Source: Noviherbaspirillum denitrificans (lineage in GTDB: Bacteria > Pseudomonadota > Gammaproteobacteria > Burkholderiales > Burkholderiaceae_D). From it: a DNA stretch of 43,082 bases. The notes beneath the pieces were generated by a model, which saw nothing but the letters and a program-made list of their open reading frames with translations, was not told where the DNA came from and made no database searches. The stretch spans positions 4,495,087 through 4,538,168 of the forward strand of contig NZ_LSTO01000001.1 in the NCBI RefSeq assembly GCF_002211445.1, given 5' to 3'. Both the position numbers and the translations under genes were made by a program. The stretch's first letter is position 1. Each line of letters starts with the position of its first letter. Of the stretch, positions 41,573 to 43,082 are shown piece after piece.

Positions 41573-42838
41573 ATGCATCCGACCAAAGCCCGCGAGTTAT
41601 TGCTCGACATGTTTTCCGCCGCCACTGCCGCCGTCAGCGCCGGTAAATGTCTTCCGCCTTTCCTGCCTGAACCGCCGAAGGGGCGCACCCTTGTCATCGG
41701 CGCGGGCAAGGGCGCGGCGGCGATGGCCAAGGCGGTGGAAGACCATTGGCAGGGAGACCTCTCCGGGCTGGTTGTCACCCGTTACGGCCACGGCACCGAT
41801 TGCCGCCGCATCGAGGTCGTCGAGGCGGCGCACCCGGTTCCAGACGAAGCGGGACGGCGCGCGGCGGGGCGCATCATGGACATGGTGCGCGGCCTGACGG
41901 AAGACGACCTTGTCCTGTGCCTGATTTCCGGCGGCGGTTCCGCGCTGCTGGCCTTGCCGGCCGAGGGCATCACGCTGGAGCAGAAGCAGGCGGTCAACAA
42001 GGCCCTGCTCAAGAGCGGCGCCACGATTTCCGAAATGAATTGCGTGCGCAAGCACTTCTCCGCGATCAAGGGTGGCCGCTTGGCGCTCGCCTGCGCGCCG
42101 GCGAGGGTGGTCACGCTGCTGATTTCCGACGTGCCGGGCGACGACCCGGGCGTGATCGCCAGCGGCCCGACGCTGCCCGATCCCACCACCTGCGCGGACG
42201 CGCTCGCCATCCTGCGCAAGTACAGGATCGAGGTACCGGAGAACATGGAGCGGCATTTGACGTCCGGTGCAGGCGAGACGCCCAAGCCGGATGAGCCCCG
42301 CTTTGCCCGCAATACGCATCACGTGATCGCGACCGCGCAGCAGGCGCTGGAAGCAGCGGCTGCCGTGGCCCAGGCCGCCGGCGTGACGCCCCATATCCTG
42401 TCCGACGAGATGGAAGGCGAGGCGCGCGACGTGGGGATGGTGCATGCGGCACTGGCACGCCAAGTCGCGCTGCGCGGCCAGCCTTTCGACAAACCCTGCG
42501 TCATCATTTCCGGCGGCGAAACCACCGTGACGGTGCGCGGCAAGGGACGCGGCGGGCGCAATGCAGAATTCCTGCTCAGCCTCGCGGCGACCTTGAATGG
42601 CCAACCGGGTGTGCATGCGATTGCCTGCGATACGGATGGCATCGACGGCTCGGAGGACAATGCGGGGGCGGTTTACCAGCCTGATTCGATCGCCCGCTCC
42701 GAGGAACTCGGACTGCGGGCGCGGGCGATGCTCGACAACAATGACGGGTACGGGTTCTTCAGTGCGCTGGGGGATCTGGTGGTGACGGGGCCGACGCGGA
42801 CGAATGTGAATGATTTCCGGGCGATGCTGATTGTGTGA
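41573..42838 (+). CDS. ttuD: Glycerate 2-kinase, MOFRL family (TtuD-type)
   Basis: Phosphorylates D-glycerate to 2-phosphoglycerate, feeding lower glycolysis/gluconeogenesis. 421 residues. The N-terminal domain has LVIGAGKGAAAMAKAVE and CLISGGGSALLALPAEGITLEQK, then SGATISEMNCVRKHFSAIKGGRLA. Next come ISDVPGDDPGVIASGPTLPDPTT and the C-terminal MOFRL segment (GGRNAEFLLSLA; CDTDGIDGSEDNAGA). It was named for tartrate use in Agrobacterium but also occurs in glyoxylate operons like this one. It follows glxR by 28 bp and completes the route from glyoxylate to central metabolism. Confidence 0.95.
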   Translation: MHPTKARELLLDMFSAATAAVSAGKCLPPFLPEPPKGRTLVIGAGKGAAAMAKAVEDHWQGDLSGLVVTRYGHGTDCRRIEVVEAAHPVPDEAGRRAAGRIMDMVRGLTEDDLVLCLISGGGSALLALPAEGITLEQKQAVNKALLKSGATISEMNCVRKHFSAIKGGRLALACAPARVVTLLISDVPGDDPGVIASGPTLPDPTTCADALAILRKYRIEVPENMERHLTSGAGETPKPDEPRFARNTHHVIATAQQALEAAAAVAQAAGVTPHILSDEMEGEARDVGMVHAALARQVALRGQPFDKPCVIISGGETTVTVRGKGRGGRNAEFLLSLAATLNGQPGVHAIACDTDGIDGSEDNAGAVYQPDSIARSEELGLRARAMLDNNDGYGFFSALGDLVVTGPTRTNVNDFRAMLIV

Positions 42839-42883
42839 AGTTTGGGTGCGGGCTCCAAGCCATTTGCGCCTTAGTTCGTTCCA

Positions 42884-42983
42884 CGTCATTCCCGCGGAGG
42901 CGGGAATCCAGTGTCTTTACTTGATGCGACTATCGTAGATGAGTAGCAAACGACGCTGGATTCCCGCCTTCGCGGGAATGACG
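42884..42983. repeat. REP-like inverted pair between convergent genes
   Basis: Arm one at 42884-42911 (CGTCATTCCCGCGGAGGCGGG then AATCCAG) and arm two at 42956-42983 are inverted copies with one difference, 44 bp apart. Each arm also folds on itself (ATTCCCGC / GCGGGAAT). This CGTCATTCCCGC-type unit is a common extragenic repeat in proteobacteria. It lies between ttuD and the convergent receptor gene and may act as a transcript end. Confidence 0.75.
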
Positions 42984-42994
42984 GAGGGGGAGCA

Positions 42995-43082
42995 TTATCC
43001 TGCTGTCAGTAGCCCCGCCTTTCGCCCCACCCCCAACTCAAACACACTCACCGCCCGCGTCAACCTCCCCGCCTGGTCATGC
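42995..43082 (-). CDS. C-terminal fragment, probable methyl-accepting chemotaxis protein
   Basis: Only the last 28 codons are inside the window. The minus strand reads HDQAGRLTRAVSVFELGVG and then RKAGLLTAG to a TAA at 42995. The pattern DQAGRL-x-x-AVSVF is the usual C-terminal end of methyl-accepting chemotaxis receptors, following the signalling helix. The fragment is short, so the call is tentative. It converges with ttuD, the REP-like pair lying between. Confidence 0.6.
   Translation of the reverse strand, partial: HDQAGRLTRAVSVFELGVGRKAGLLTAG

Overview
The window reads as ordinary chromosome of a high-GC betaproteobacterium, most likely Burkholderiales, family Oxalobacteraceae (Herbaspirillum/Noviherbaspirillum/Massilia type). 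The placement is inference. It rests on protein character, a second IF-1 gene, a DUF1631 protein, a DUF4136 lipoprotein, the recurring TAAAAT -10 box, and betaproteobacterial intergenic repeats. I see no insertion sequence, prophage, CRISPR array or rRNA. One tRNA, tRNA-Thr(CGT), is present. Both ends cut genes: purD on the left and a probable chemotaxis receptor on the right.

Layout. 1-5 kb: purD and yebC (minus strand), then a HerA-like ATPase, an EamA transporter, an SDR lacking the usual Tyr/Lys, methylglyoxal synthase and a quinone oxidoreductase (plus strand). 6.7-9.9 kb: a 51-residue membrane protein coupled to a DUF1631 protein, then two lipoproteins on the minus strand. 9.9-13.9 kb: pepN, fbp, tRNA-Thr and a terminator. 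13.9-16.2 kb: a methyltransferase, a second infA and another methyltransferase. 16.2-20.8 kb: a DUF4197 protein, a short DUF294 nucleotidyltransferase, the acetate uptake pair yjcH-actP and a hotdog thioesterase. 20.9-24.2 kb: an MFS transporter and a SUV3-type helicase. 24.2-26.2 kb: two small unknown proteins and a zinc metallopeptidase. 26.4-31.2 kb: the three-gene pathway for the osmoprotectant N-acetylglutaminylglutamine amide (NAGGN). 31.3-36.7 kb: an unknown protein, a CHASE-PAS histidine kinase, a GRDP-like protein with seven Tyr-Cys-Gly motifs, and a diguanylate cyclase. 36.7-42.8 kb: a LysR regulator divergent from a complete glyoxylate-to-glycerate operon (gcl-hyi-glxR-ttuD). The end holds a REP-like inverted repeat and the 3' end of a receptor gene.

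How the genes work together. gcl, hyi, glxR and ttuD take glyoxylate through tartronate semialdehyde to 2-phosphoglycerate. fbp and the yjcH-actP pair fit gluconeogenic growth on small organic acids. asnO, ngg and the M42 peptidase form a self-contained osmolyte module. The histidine kinase and the YCG-repeat gene are divergent and share a 345-bp region holding a perfect FNR/ANR-type dyad.

The best candidate for something undescribed is the YCG-repeat protein at 34401-35066. Its codons vary between repeats, so the repeat seems to be held at protein level, and its promoter region carries the FNR-type site. Secondary points are a bacterial SUV3-type helicase with a 12-bp inverted repeat just before its start, and three 10-bp-phased repeats abutting the promoter of a DUF4136 lipoprotein.
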